From an uncultured bacterium (GTDB lineage: Bacteria > Bacteroidota > Bacteroidia > Bacteroidales > JACABE01): DNA of 10,806 nucleotides. The stretch lies in assembly GCA_903911455.1 (NCBI GenBank), contig CAIWDQ010000329.1, positions 1-10,806 of the forward strand. Reading direction: 5' to 3'. The notes below the pieces were generated by a model, which saw only the letters and a program-made list of their open reading frames with translations, did no database searches and was not told where the DNA came from. How positions within the stretch are numbered: the first letter of the stretch is position 1; every line of letters starts with the position of its first letter. The position numbers and the translations under genes were made by a program. Positions 1-6,965 of this stretch are shown piece by piece.

Positions 1-888
1 CCGGATGCCGATCCTATTAAAGAAAACATAGAAGGGCCTCAAAGAGATAAGTTTGTTAATATAATAATGGATGCTGTAAAAAGCAATAAAGTTAAGATTT
101 ATGATCAAAATCATAAAGAACTTAAATATGAAGATGTAATATCTCATCTAATCACTTATGATACTATTAAATCCTCCAATAAAAAAGGTCCAAATGCTGC
201 TGATGAAGTTATTGTTTCTAATGGTTTTGATAAAAATAAAATTACTCAGTTGCGATTTGATGAAAAATGGATGATGAATGAGAAAACTTTTGAAATTAAA
301 AAGGAAGTTTTTGGCTTTTGTCCAATTATGGCCGAAGATACAAAAGAAGGAGTTAACAAATACAAAGAACCATTGTTCTGGATCTATCCTGATACTCTGA
401 ATACTGATACGGCAAACAGTACTTTTGTCATCACAAAACAAATCACATATGATGTTCCTATTATAGCAAAAGAAAAATCTACTGAATATTGGGTTAATAA
501 TATAGAACCTACTCAAAGAGATACCTTTGTGAATAAATTATTTGATGCTGTTTTATTAAATAAGATAAAAGCCTATGACTTTGCAGGAAATCTTATGACT
601 AAAGAACTCTTTAATGGCTATTATTGTCGTACTGATACTGTTGAGATGGAAGATCCTTCAACTGGTAAATCAGAAATTAAGGTTGTTAAAACTGATCTTG
701 ATAGAAAATCAATTTCTAGTATACGGTTTACTGAAGAATGGTCAATAAATACCAAGTCATTTAAGTTTACTAAAAGGGTTTTATCTATATGTCCGGTGTT
801 AAAATTAGTTGATGGTGAAGGTAATTTTAAAGCATGGATGGGTATCTTTTATATTTACTTTGATGATAACATTAAACCTAAGAAATAA
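1..888 (+). CDS. gldN: Type IX secretion / gliding motility protein GldN (PorN), 5' end missing
   Basis: The reading frame is open from base 1, so the ATG at 67 is internal and the gene starts before the window; 295 codons are visible. GldN/PorN is a periplasmic component of the type IX secretion system. It works with GldK as a ring under the outer membrane and with the GldL-GldM motor. The signal peptide and extreme N-terminus are off the window. The visible protein is two tandem homologous halves of about 124 residues. Half one runs from about base 25 to 393 and half two from about 496 to 867. Paired signatures are PQRDKFVN with TQRDTFVN, KVKIYD with KIKAYD, LRFDEKWMMNEKTFEI with IRFTEEWSINTKSFKF, and FCPIM with ICPVL. 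GldN is usually the last gene of gldKLMN, and here unrelated genes follow it after 15 bases. The family assignment rests on remembered sequence features, not on a search. Confidence 0.88.
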   Translation, partial: PDADPIKENIEGPQRDKFVNIIMDAVKSNKVKIYDQNHKELKYEDVISHLITYDTIKSSNKKGPNAADEVIVSNGFDKNKITQLRFDEKWMMNEKTFEIKKEVFGFCPIMAEDTKEGVNKYKEPLFWIYPDTLNTDTANSTFVITKQITYDVPIIAKEKSTEYWVNNIEPTQRDTFVNKLFDAVLLNKIKAYDFAGNLMTKELFNGYYCRTDTVEMEDPSTGKSEIKVVKTDLDRKSISSIRFTEEWSINTKSFKFTKRVLSICPVLKLVDGEGNFKAWMGIFYIYFDDNIKPKK

Positions 889-903
889 CACTAATTTTAT
901 TTA

Positions 904-2130
904 ATGGAATATAACTTTTTTCAACTTAAGAACGGAATTCGTATTGTTCATAAGTATGTTGACACCAATGTTGCACATTGTGGTCTGATTATCAATACGG
1001 GTTCTCGCGATGAAGACGAAAAAGAGAATGGCATTGCACATTTTATTGAACATTGTATATTTAAAGGTACAACTAAACGTAAATCATATCATATTTTAAA
1101 CAGACTCGACAGTGTTGGCGGCGATCTTAATGCCTATACCACTAAAGAAGAGACTTGTGTGTATGCATCTTTCCTGCATGAATATTATGAAAGGACCATT
1201 GAATTGCTTTCTGACATCGTATTTAATTCTAATTTTCCCACCAAGGAATTAGTTAAAGAAAAAGAGGTAGTAATAGAGGAAATTAATTCTTATAAAGACA
1301 ATCCTTCCGAACTAATTTTTGATGAATATGAGGAGTATATGTTTGCCGGGCATCCTATTGGACGACTTATTTTAGGGACTCCTGCCAATGTTAGGAAGTT
1401 TAAGAGCCAACATCTTCAAAATTTTATACATAAGAATTATAATACTGACGAAATGGTGTTTTGTTCTGTCGGTAATATTAAATTTGCTCAGCTTATTAAG
1501 CTTATTGAAAAGCATTTTGCAGATCATCCTTCCAATTTACGACAAACTAACCGTCAAGTTTTTGATACTTATAAGCCTATTAATATTATTAAGAATAAAA
1601 AGACGTATCAAACGCATACTGTCATAGGAAATATTGCATATAGCACTAAGGATAATCGCAAAAACGCACTTACTGTTCTTAATAATCTTTTAGGAGGCCC
1701 GGCAATGAATACCAGATTGAATCTTGCTGTGCGCGAACGTCATGGATATGCCTATACTGTTGAGTCAAGCTATACACCATACACTGATACAGGTCTGTTT
1801 AGTATATATTTAGGTACTGATAATGGCTCAAATTCTAAAGCAATTAATGTTGTTTTAAAAGAATTGGAAAAACTTCGCACTACAAAGCTTGGAAGTTTGC
1901 AACTTCATAATGCAAAAAAACAGTTGATAGGTCAAGTAGCTATTGCTTATGAATCTAATCTTAACGAGATGCTATCAATTGGTAAAAGTTATATGATTTT
2001 TGATAAAGTTGATTCAATTGCTGAGATTAATGCTAAAATTGAAAAGGTTACTGTTGAAGAAATCATCGAAATTGCTAACGAAATATTTGAGCCTTCTCAA
2101 TTAAGTTACCTTATTTATAAGTCAAAATAA
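904..2130 (+). CDS. M16 family zinc metalloprotease (insulinase/processing-peptidase-like)
   Basis: A 408-residue single-unit M16 peptidase. The inverted zinc motif HFIEH is at residues 46-50, with H46 and H50 as ligands and E49 as general base. The third ligand is most likely E126 in VVIEEINSY, 76 residues after H50, which is the normal spacing. The catalytic half covers about residues 8-150. The second M16 C-terminal domain covers about 165-340 and includes the conserved VRERHGYAY segment (R277 and Y284). There is no signal peptide, so a cytoplasmic site is inferred. M16 enzymes of this length act as dimers on peptides or small unfolded proteins. No inactive partner subunit is adjacent, so a homodimer is the simplest reading. 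The ATG lies 15 bases after gldN and no Shine-Dalgarno is seen. It is likely cotranscribed with gldN and the methyltransferase; the physiological substrate is unknown. Confidence 0.92.
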   Translation: MEYNFFQLKNGIRIVHKYVDTNVAHCGLIINTGSRDEDEKENGIAHFIEHCIFKGTTKRKSYHILNRLDSVGGDLNAYTTKEETCVYASFLHEYYERTIELLSDIVFNSNFPTKELVKEKEVVIEEINSYKDNPSELIFDEYEEYMFAGHPIGRLILGTPANVRKFKSQHLQNFIHKNYNTDEMVFCSVGNIKFAQLIKLIEKHFADHPSNLRQTNRQVFDTYKPINIIKNKKTYQTHTVIGNIAYSTKDNRKNALTVLNNLLGGPAMNTRLNLAVRERHGYAYTVESSYTPYTDTGLFSIYLGTDNGSNSKAINVVLKELEKLRTTKLGSLQLHNAKKQLIGQVAIAYESNLNEMLSIGKSYMIFDKVDSIAEINAKIEKVTVEEIIEIANEIFEPSQLSYLIYKSK

Positions 2131-2142
2131 TTTATTTTAAAA

Positions 2143-2778
2143 ATGATCGATTCAATATTAGAGGAATATGCTTCCAATTATTCGGCTCCTGAATCTTTAA
2201 TTCTTACAAAATTATTTAGAGAAACAAATCTTAAGCTAATTAATCCCCGTATGTTGTCGGGTAGCATGCAAGGATTGTTTTTAAAGATGATTTCTTGCAT
2301 GATTTCTCCCAAACAAATACTTGAAATCGGTACTTTTACAGGATATTCTGCAATTTGTCTCACCGAAGGTCTTCAAAAAGGAGGGATATTACATACTATT
2401 GATATTAATGCTGAGCTTGAAACTATGGCTCGCCACTATTTTGAGGAGGCAGGTATAAATGATAAAATCAATTTCTATATTGGGGATGCCTTAACTATTA
2501 TTCCTACTATTAATGAGGTGTTTGATCTTGTTTTTATTGATGGTGATAAGGAAGAATACATAAATTATTATGAACTTATATTGCCTAAAGTTCGTAAAGG
2601 GGGTTTTATTCTTGCTGATAATGTCCTTTGGAATGGTAAAGTGCTGAATGAGACCAAACCTAACGACAAAGATACCAAAGCTATTAAGCAATTTAATGAA
2701 TTTATTTTGCATGATGATAGAGTTGAGAATCTTTTGTTACCTTTTAGGGATGGTTTAATGATTATGAGGAAACTATAA
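2143..2778 (+). CDS. Class I SAM-dependent O-methyltransferase (Methyltransf_3 family)
   Basis: A 211-residue protein of the metal-dependent catechol/caffeoyl-CoA O-methyltransferase type, full length for the family. The SAM-binding glycine-rich motif is EIGTFTGYSA at residues 61-70. The acidic residue after strand 2 is D87 (HTIDIN), expected to hold the ribose of SAM. The divalent metal site is recognisable as D133 in FIDGDKEEY plus D159 and N160 in LADNVLWNG. These enzymes transfer a methyl group from SAM to a hydroxyl of small aromatic or catechol-like molecules; the substrate cannot be read from sequence. The gene starts 12 bases after the M16 protease and is the last gene of that plus-strand group. 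It is followed by a 204-base gap with a palindromic repeat. A soluble cytoplasmic enzyme is inferred because there is no signal peptide or membrane segment. Confidence 0.93.
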   Translation: MIDSILEEYASNYSAPESLILTKLFRETNLKLINPRMLSGSMQGLFLKMISCMISPKQILEIGTFTGYSAICLTEGLQKGGILHTIDINAELETMARHYFEEAGINDKINFYIGDALTIIPTINEVFDLVFIDGDKEEYINYYELILPKVRKGGFILADNVLWNGKVLNETKPNDKDTKAIKQFNEFILHDDRVENLLLPFRDGLMIMRKL

Positions 2779-2807
2779 GTATGAGTCTACTCTAAAAAGG
2801 ACCATGT

Positions 2808-2886
2808 CGTCATTGCGAACGAAGTGAAGCAATCTTATTCATCATATTACCAACAGATTGCTTCGTCGTCCCTCCTCGCAATGACG
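2808..2886. repeat. Imperfect palindromic repeat of dispersed REP/MITE type
   Basis: A 79-bp inverted repeat in the gap between the methyltransferase and the DUF2461 gene. The outer arms cgtcattgcga (2808-2818) and tcgcaatgacg (2876-2886) pair perfectly over 11 bp. The inner arms gaagcaatct (2826-2835) and agattgcttc (2855-2864) pair over 10 bp. Between them lie a small asymmetric internal loop and a 19-nt terminal loop. It is more GC-rich than its surroundings. The theme cgtcattgcga...gaagcaatct recurs as an interspersed palindrome in many bacterial genomes, as I recall it. It encodes nothing and has no transposase; it could also act as a terminator or mRNA-end stabiliser for the upstream operon. 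The rest of the 204-base gap is featureless A/T-rich DNA apart from the promoter box near its end. Confidence 0.75.
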
Positions 2887-2948
2887 TCTTTTTCATTATT
2901 AATTAAAATATTTCCTCCAATTATTCCCTTTTTTCTTTTTAATTTGTT

Positions 2949-2956
2949 TATTTTTG
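2949..2956 (+). promoter_or_regulatory. Putative -7 box (TAnnTTTG) for the DUF2461 gene
   Basis: The sequence tatttttg matches the Bacteroidota -7 consensus TAnnTTTG, 26 bases before the ATG at 2983. That predicts a leader of about 20 nt. No clear TTTG -33 element is found about 20 bp upstream, and the motif is easy to meet by chance in AT-rich DNA. Support comes from similar spacing upstream of two other genes in this window. Confidence 0.4.
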
Positions 2957-2982
2957 TAATCATTATTTAAAACATTATAAAC

Positions 2983-3645
2983 ATGCTTTCACATAATATC
3001 TTTGATTTTCTTAAAGAATTAAAACAAAACAACAACAGAGATTGGTTTACAGCCAACAAAAAGAAATATGATGCTGCTAAAAAGGAGGTGGAAACCTTTT
3101 TAACAAAGCTAATTCCTGCCATTGACAGCTTTGATCCGGGGATTATTCATAATACACCAAAAGATTGTATGTTTAGGATCAACAGAGATGTCCGTTTTAG
3201 TAATGATAAGTCGCCATATAAGACTAATTTTGGTGCTTTTGTTGTTAAAGGTGGCAAAAAAAGCATGAATGCCGGATATTATCTGCACCTAGACCCTGAA
3301 GAATGTTTTGCTGGAGGCGGAATTTATATGCCGCCGGCCGATAAACTGAAGCTTATCCGCAATGAAATTTATTTTAATGCCGAAGAATACAAGAAAATCT
3401 TAAATGATAAGAATTTTAAAAAACACTTTAATGAATTAACGGATGCTGAGAAGCTTAAAACTGCTCCAAAAGACTTTCCAAAGGACTTTAAAGATATAGA
3501 ACTTTTAAAATTTAAGAATTTCACTCCTTTACAAATGCTTACACCTGCACAAATTTGTGAGGAAGACTTCTTTGAGAAACTTATTGATATCTTTAAAGCA
3601 ATGTATCCGCTAAATACTTTCTTAAATAGAGCACTTTCTAACTAA
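2983..3645 (+). CDS. DUF2461 domain-containing protein
   Basis: A 220-residue protein that is essentially one DUF2461 (TIGR02453) domain, full length for the family. Hallmarks are NNNRDWF at 16-22 after a helix starting IFDFLKEL. The conserved block from FRINRDVRFSNDKSPYK to NFG covers about residues 64-84, and GGGIYMP lies at 111-117. The molecular function of DUF2461 is not established; it is widespread in bacteria and is predicted to be a soluble cytoplasmic protein. I see no signal peptide or membrane segment. The gene stands alone, with a probable own promoter at 2949-2956. Its stop codon lies inside an A/T hairpin (3641-3672). The chosen ATG gives a start next to the first conserved helix and has no Shine-Dalgarno, which is normal in this phylum. 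Function remains unknown. Confidence 0.9.
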   Translation: MLSHNIFDFLKELKQNNNRDWFTANKKKYDAAKKEVETFLTKLIPAIDSFDPGIIHNTPKDCMFRINRDVRFSNDKSPYKTNFGAFVVKGGKKSMNAGYYLHLDPEECFAGGGIYMPPADKLKLIRNEIYFNAEEYKKILNDKNFKKHFNELTDAEKLKTAPKDFPKDFKDIELLKFKNFTPLQMLTPAQICEEDFFEKLIDIFKAMYPLNTFLNRALSN

Positions 3646-3672
3646 TTTTTTTTCTTTACAAAAAAAATTAGT
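3641..3672 (+). terminator. A/T-only hairpin overlapping the DUF2461 stop codon, probable terminator
   Basis: A perfect 13-bp inverted repeat. The arm actaatttttttt (3641-3653) pairs with aaaaaaaattagt (3660-3672) around a 6-nt loop, ctttac. The TAA stop (3643-3645) is part of the left arm. The stem has almost no G or C, so it is not a classic intrinsic terminator in the plus direction. The A8/T8 tracts could let it work in either orientation. The placement directly at the gene end is the main argument for termination. Confidence 0.5.
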
Positions 3673-3690
3673 CAAATTTAATATAAAGAT

Positions 3691-3723
3691 AATAGACAAT
3701 ATTAAACTTCAAATTTGTCTATT
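3691..3723. other. Inverted repeat, 9-bp stem with 15-nt loop
   Basis: aatagacaa (3691-3699) is exactly complementary to ttgtctatt (3715-3723). It lies 18 bases after the A/T hairpin at the end of the DUF2461 gene and 57 bases before the tandem array. It could be a second transcription-end structure or an operator-like site. There is no T-run typical of a terminator, and no nearby gene start to regulate. The bases from here to 3780 show nothing else. Confidence 0.35.
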
Positions 3724-3780
3724 GTTATAGTAATCAGGCATATTTTCTTTTATACTTGGTTAATAGTTATTGAGAATTGA

Positions 3781-3990
3781 GTAAAGTCGGAACTTACTCT
3801 AGTAAAGTCGGAACTTACTCCAGTAAAGTCGGAACTTACTCTAGTAAAGTCGGAACTTACTCTAGTAAAGTCGGAACTTACTCCAGTAAAGTCGGAACTT
3901 ACTCCAGTAAAGTCGGAACTTACTCTAGTAAAGTCGGAACTTACTCAATCTAGAGTGGAACTTAGTCAAATTAAGTCGGTATTTTCTCAA
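3781..3990. repeat. Tandem array of ten 21-bp units (eight near-identical, two decayed)
   Basis: Units begin at 3781, 3802, 3823, 3844, 3865, 3886, 3907 and 3928, exactly 21 bp apart. Each holds the 19-base core agtaaagtcggaacttact plus a two-base spacer. Copies one to seven differ only by ct or cc in the spacer, and the eighth has ca. Two further units (3949-3969 and 3970-3990) keep the register but match only about 13 and 15 of 21 positions. Each core can fold: AGTAA, a bulged A, GT, loop cgga, then AC TTACT, a 7-bp stem with one bulge. There are no unique spacers, so it is not CRISPR. It looks like a minisatellite able to change copy number by slippage. From 3991 to 4106 there is only featureless A/T-rich DNA before the end of the convergent Mur gene. 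Confidence 0.93.
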
Positions 3991-4106
3991 ATTAAAGTAT
4001 AAATTTGATTAAAAAATATTGATTTATTTGCAGTAAATGAGATATTTGAAAAACTTAAATTTGTTCTTAATAAAAAAAAATATAAGTAATTATTGATTTT
4101 TTTAAT

Positions 4107-6875
4107 CTATTCCTGATTTCTTATCAAATATTTAAACCTACTTCCGCGTTCTTCGAAGTTTTTAAACATATCATAACTAGCTGCTGCAGGCGATAGTAAA
4201 CAAATCATCCCCTTAACGGTAACATTTATAGCCCTTATCACAGCATCATCAAAATCAATTGCCATAATATACTTTTGTTTTGGATTAATTTTGGTATTAA
4301 TTAAAGAAAAAATACGCTTACCCGCCTCTCCTATAAAAATAATATGCCCAATATAAGTAGATGTCAGAAAATCGGCAAGATATTGGTAATCTATACCTCT
4401 GTCATAGCCACCAATCAATACAGTATTCACCCTTTTCAGAGCCTTTAGTGCCTCAATAGTAGCCTCAGGTATCGTTGCAATTGAATCATTATAGTATTCA
4501 ACATCATTATATTCGCCCACAAACTCCATACGATGCTCCAGTCCTGCAAAAGTATTGATACCATTAACAATTAACTCATGTTTAACATCAATAATCTTAC
4601 AAACATTAATGGCAGCCATAATATTTAACAAATTATGCTCGCCTAACAACTGACGATGATCAGCTGTATTATAAACTTTTACGGGTTTCAAGCCATCATT
4701 AAAATAAATAAATTTATCTTTTAAAAATGTTCCTCTATCTGCCTGTCGTATCAATGAAAAAGGGTAAGCTTTTCCTTTAATGACGCTATTAATAAGTATA
4801 CTTTTTATAGCATCATTATCATAATTATAAATAAAATAATCACAATCCTCCTGATTAAAAGCAATATTAAACTTAGCCAACTGATAATCTATATATGAGT
4901 GGTAATGATCCAGATGTTCCTGGAAAAGATTGAGCAATACAGAGATATGAGGTGCCACAGTTATGTTTTCAAGCTGATGAGACGAGAGTTCAAACACAAT
5001 TATCGTATCATCATTGATGTCAATCAATTGATCAAAGGGAGGAAACCCCATATTACCAACCAAAAGTACATTGCCATGATTATGTTTCTTAAGAATATGG
5101 TAAATTAAGCTGGTAGTTGTGCTCTTACCTTTGGTACCAGTGATGCCAACTACTTGTTTTGAGTACATTCTGAGGAAAATATCAGTTTGTGATGTAATTT
5201 TTTCTTTGGCAGGAAGCGGTTCTTTAAAATCAAGAACCGAGATACCCGGAGTTTTGATTATCAAATCATAATCATTAAGATAGTTAAGATACTTATCACC
5301 CAAAATAAAGCGAACATTTTTATCTTTTGCAAAACTTAATTTCTCAAGAAGGTAAGGATCTTTGTCGGCAATGGTAAATATTTGAACTGGAAAGTGCTTG
5401 CGCAGAAAGTTATAGGTAGATCTTCCCTCTTTACCAAAACCTAAGATAAGAATATCTTTGCCTATTATCAATTCATTTAAAATAGTATTTTTATTAACTC
5501 TGAATTGATCTAAAATAATATTAAAAAAAGCAGGTTCTAGAAAATGTTCTTTCTCAATATGGGTAAGAAAAGAAGCGATATTCAGATCACTATAAAGTTT
5601 ATATTGCGGAAGCTCAGAATAATACTTAAGTAGATAAGGCAAAGCTTCACCTTTTCTTTTATCAATGATCATCTTTAATGCAATATTAACCTCATCCACA
5701 GTGCCAACGCATTCAAAAGGTTTTACATCTGTAATACCTGTCAACTCATTGAAGTATTGAAGCATATTTTCATCATCAAAAAGATCTTTATCAAAAATAG
5801 ACTTCATCATATCCTTATCAATAAAAGGCGAAAGGATGATATAAGCGAACATACACTTAGGACATTGGCCACACCAGGTATCTGTTTTGCTACCAACGTT
5901 GCAACTTTTGAATTTATGGAAATATTTAGGATGATTTGAGAATATTTTTGCTATCTGAAGCTCACTTAAAGGTCTTAAAAAGCTAAAATAATTAAAACTT
6001 TCTGTGATATTAGCCGAAATATATTCCCTAAAATCCTTCTCAAACTCAAAAGATTTAGAATATTGATGATTAATATTAGTATTTTCTACAGTTGCTTCGT
6101 TAGCACTTGATTCATTGGATAAAGCAATGTGCTTTTTGCCTGTTAAAGCCCCGGAAAGTAAAGTTACAAACGCTAATAAAGCTGAAAAAGGAGTGTGTCC
6201 ATTGAGAAAACCTTGTTCATTAAGTTTCAAAAGCAAAGGATCAATAGTACGATTAATCTCAATGAGTTCTTTTCTTTTAAATCCTCCAATTTCAGCAGTC
6301 TCTAAAGTAGCACCACGCGGATTAAGTATCAGAGGAATGTTATTAACAGATAGTTCTTTGAGCAATTCAAGTGTAACAACTGAATCTTTACCACCACCAA
6401 TTGGGATAATTATTGAATCATCTGTAGTAACTTCAGTCTTTTTTAAAGGAATATCAGATTCAATTCTAATATCCATGAAATCACCCTGGAAAGATTGGAT
6501 GTTATTAAGATAAAAGAATTCGCCAAGACCGTTATAATATATTTTTTTCCAGAAATTGATCTGTTGATCAGAAATAATATGAGGTTTAATGATAACAATC
6601 GGCGAGCAGGTAGCTTTCCAGTAGCTAATAAGCTCAATCATGCCAATATTGAAGATTATGTTTTTTAATAAGTCTTCTGAGATATTATCAAAGTTGTAGA
6701 AACTACGTTTGGGAATAGTTATAGTGGGTTTAAATATGAATTTATCAGAGATATTGAAATAAAATTGAATAAAAATCGTTTTATCTTTGTTAATATAGTG
6801 ATATTTTTCATAGACAAAATACGGAAATTGCTCTCTTAATTCATTAAACTTAGTTGAATTATCAGTAATATTCAT
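4107..6875 (-). CDS. Fused MurL-like glutamate epimerase and MurD2-like Mur ligase
   Basis: One uninterrupted frame of 922 residues, numbered here from the ATG at 6875. Residues about 10-365 resemble MurL, the ATP-dependent UDP-MurNAc-L-Ala-L-Glu epimerase. They carry the PP-loop GGGKDS (160-165), SNESSANE from 253, NHQYSKS (269-275) and a CGQCPKC cluster (C325, C335, C338, C341). Residues about 472-922 are a complete MurD-type ligase: Rossmann GFGKEGRS (479-486), P-loop ITGTKGKSTTT (578-588), N608, E629, H654 and probable carbamylated K668. Further on are HR (781-782), GGYDRG, and LLSPAAAS with S900 and F907. A helical stretch links them. The inferred job is adding L-Glu to UDP-MurNAc-L-Ala and inverting it to D-Glu, in the cytoplasm. 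The frame extends to a TTG at 6920, but that TTG lies inside a -7 box, so I prefer the ATG. Ligase specificity is inferred from family resemblance. Confidence 0.85.
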   Translation of the reverse strand: MNITDNSTKFNELREQFPYFVYEKYHYINKDKTIFIQFYFNISDKFIFKPTITIPKRSFYNFDNISEDLLKNIIFNIGMIELISYWKATCSPIVIIKPHIISDQQINFWKKIYYNGLGEFFYLNNIQSFQGDFMDIRIESDIPLKKTEVTTDDSIIIPIGGGKDSVVTLELLKELSVNNIPLILNPRGATLETAEIGGFKRKELIEINRTIDPLLLKLNEQGFLNGHTPFSALLAFVTLLSGALTGKKHIALSNESSANEATVENTNINHQYSKSFEFEKDFREYISANITESFNYFSFLRPLSELQIAKIFSNHPKYFHKFKSCNVGSKTDTWCGQCPKCMFAYIILSPFIDKDMMKSIFDKDLFDDENMLQYFNELTGITDVKPFECVGTVDEVNIALKMIIDKRKGEALPYLLKYYSELPQYKLYSDLNIASFLTHIEKEHFLEPAFFNIILDQFRVNKNTILNELIIGKDILILGFGKEGRSTYNFLRKHFPVQIFTIADKDPYLLEKLSFAKDKNVRFILGDKYLNYLNDYDLIIKTPGISVLDFKEPLPAKEKITSQTDIFLRMYSKQVVGITGTKGKSTTTSLIYHILKKHNHGNVLLVGNMGFPPFDQLIDINDDTIIVFELSSHQLENITVAPHISVLLNLFQEHLDHYHSYIDYQLAKFNIAFNQEDCDYFIYNYDNDAIKSILINSVIKGKAYPFSLIRQADRGTFLKDKFIYFNDGLKPVKVYNTADHRQLLGEHNLLNIMAAINVCKIIDVKHELIVNGINTFAGLEHRMEFVGEYNDVEYYNDSIATIPEATIEALKALKRVNTVLIGGYDRGIDYQYLADFLTSTYIGHIIFIGEAGKRIFSLINTKINPKQKYIMAIDFDDAVIRAINVTVKGMICLLSPAAASYDMFKNFEERGSRFKYLIRNQE

Positions 6876-6917
6876 TAGTTGGTATAAAATTTGTTGCTCA
6901 TTATTAAAAAATATCTC

Positions 6918-6934
6918 CAAAAATACTAATTTTG
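6918..6934. promoter_or_regulatory. Back-to-back divergent -7 boxes between the Mur fusion and yqgE-like gene
   Basis: Two TAnnTTTG boxes face away from each other around a single central C at 6926. TATTTTTG is read on the minus strand (6925 to 6918) and TAATTTTG on the plus strand (6927-6934). The plus box lies 31 bases before the YqgE ATG. The minus box lies 42 bases before the preferred ATG of the Mur fusion and contains the alternative TTG. No TTTG -33 element at the usual distance is seen for either. The two promoters, if real, could not easily be occupied at the same time. Confidence 0.4.
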
Positions 6935-6965
6935 TCTCATATATCTCATTAAAAAATTAAATATT

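Noticed and set aside
148..516. 122-codon minus-strand frame opposite gldN
   Set aside because: It is antisense to gldN, rich in Phe, Ile and Ser as expected from the complement of A-rich coding DNA, and has no gene-like features.
3781..3990. CRISPR array
   Set aside because: The repeats are contiguous 21-bp units with no unique spacers, and no cas gene is in the window.
6115..6513. 132-codon plus-strand frame inside the Mur fusion
   Set aside because: It lies wholly antisense to the well-supported MurL-like coding region and its product resembles nothing I recognise.
4107..6920. A frameshift or assembly join creating the apparent fusion
   Set aside because: The frame is continuous across the junction (about residues 440-480) with no stop, no homopolymer slip site at the join and a normal helical linker. 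A misassembly cannot be excluded from sequence alone but nothing suggests one.
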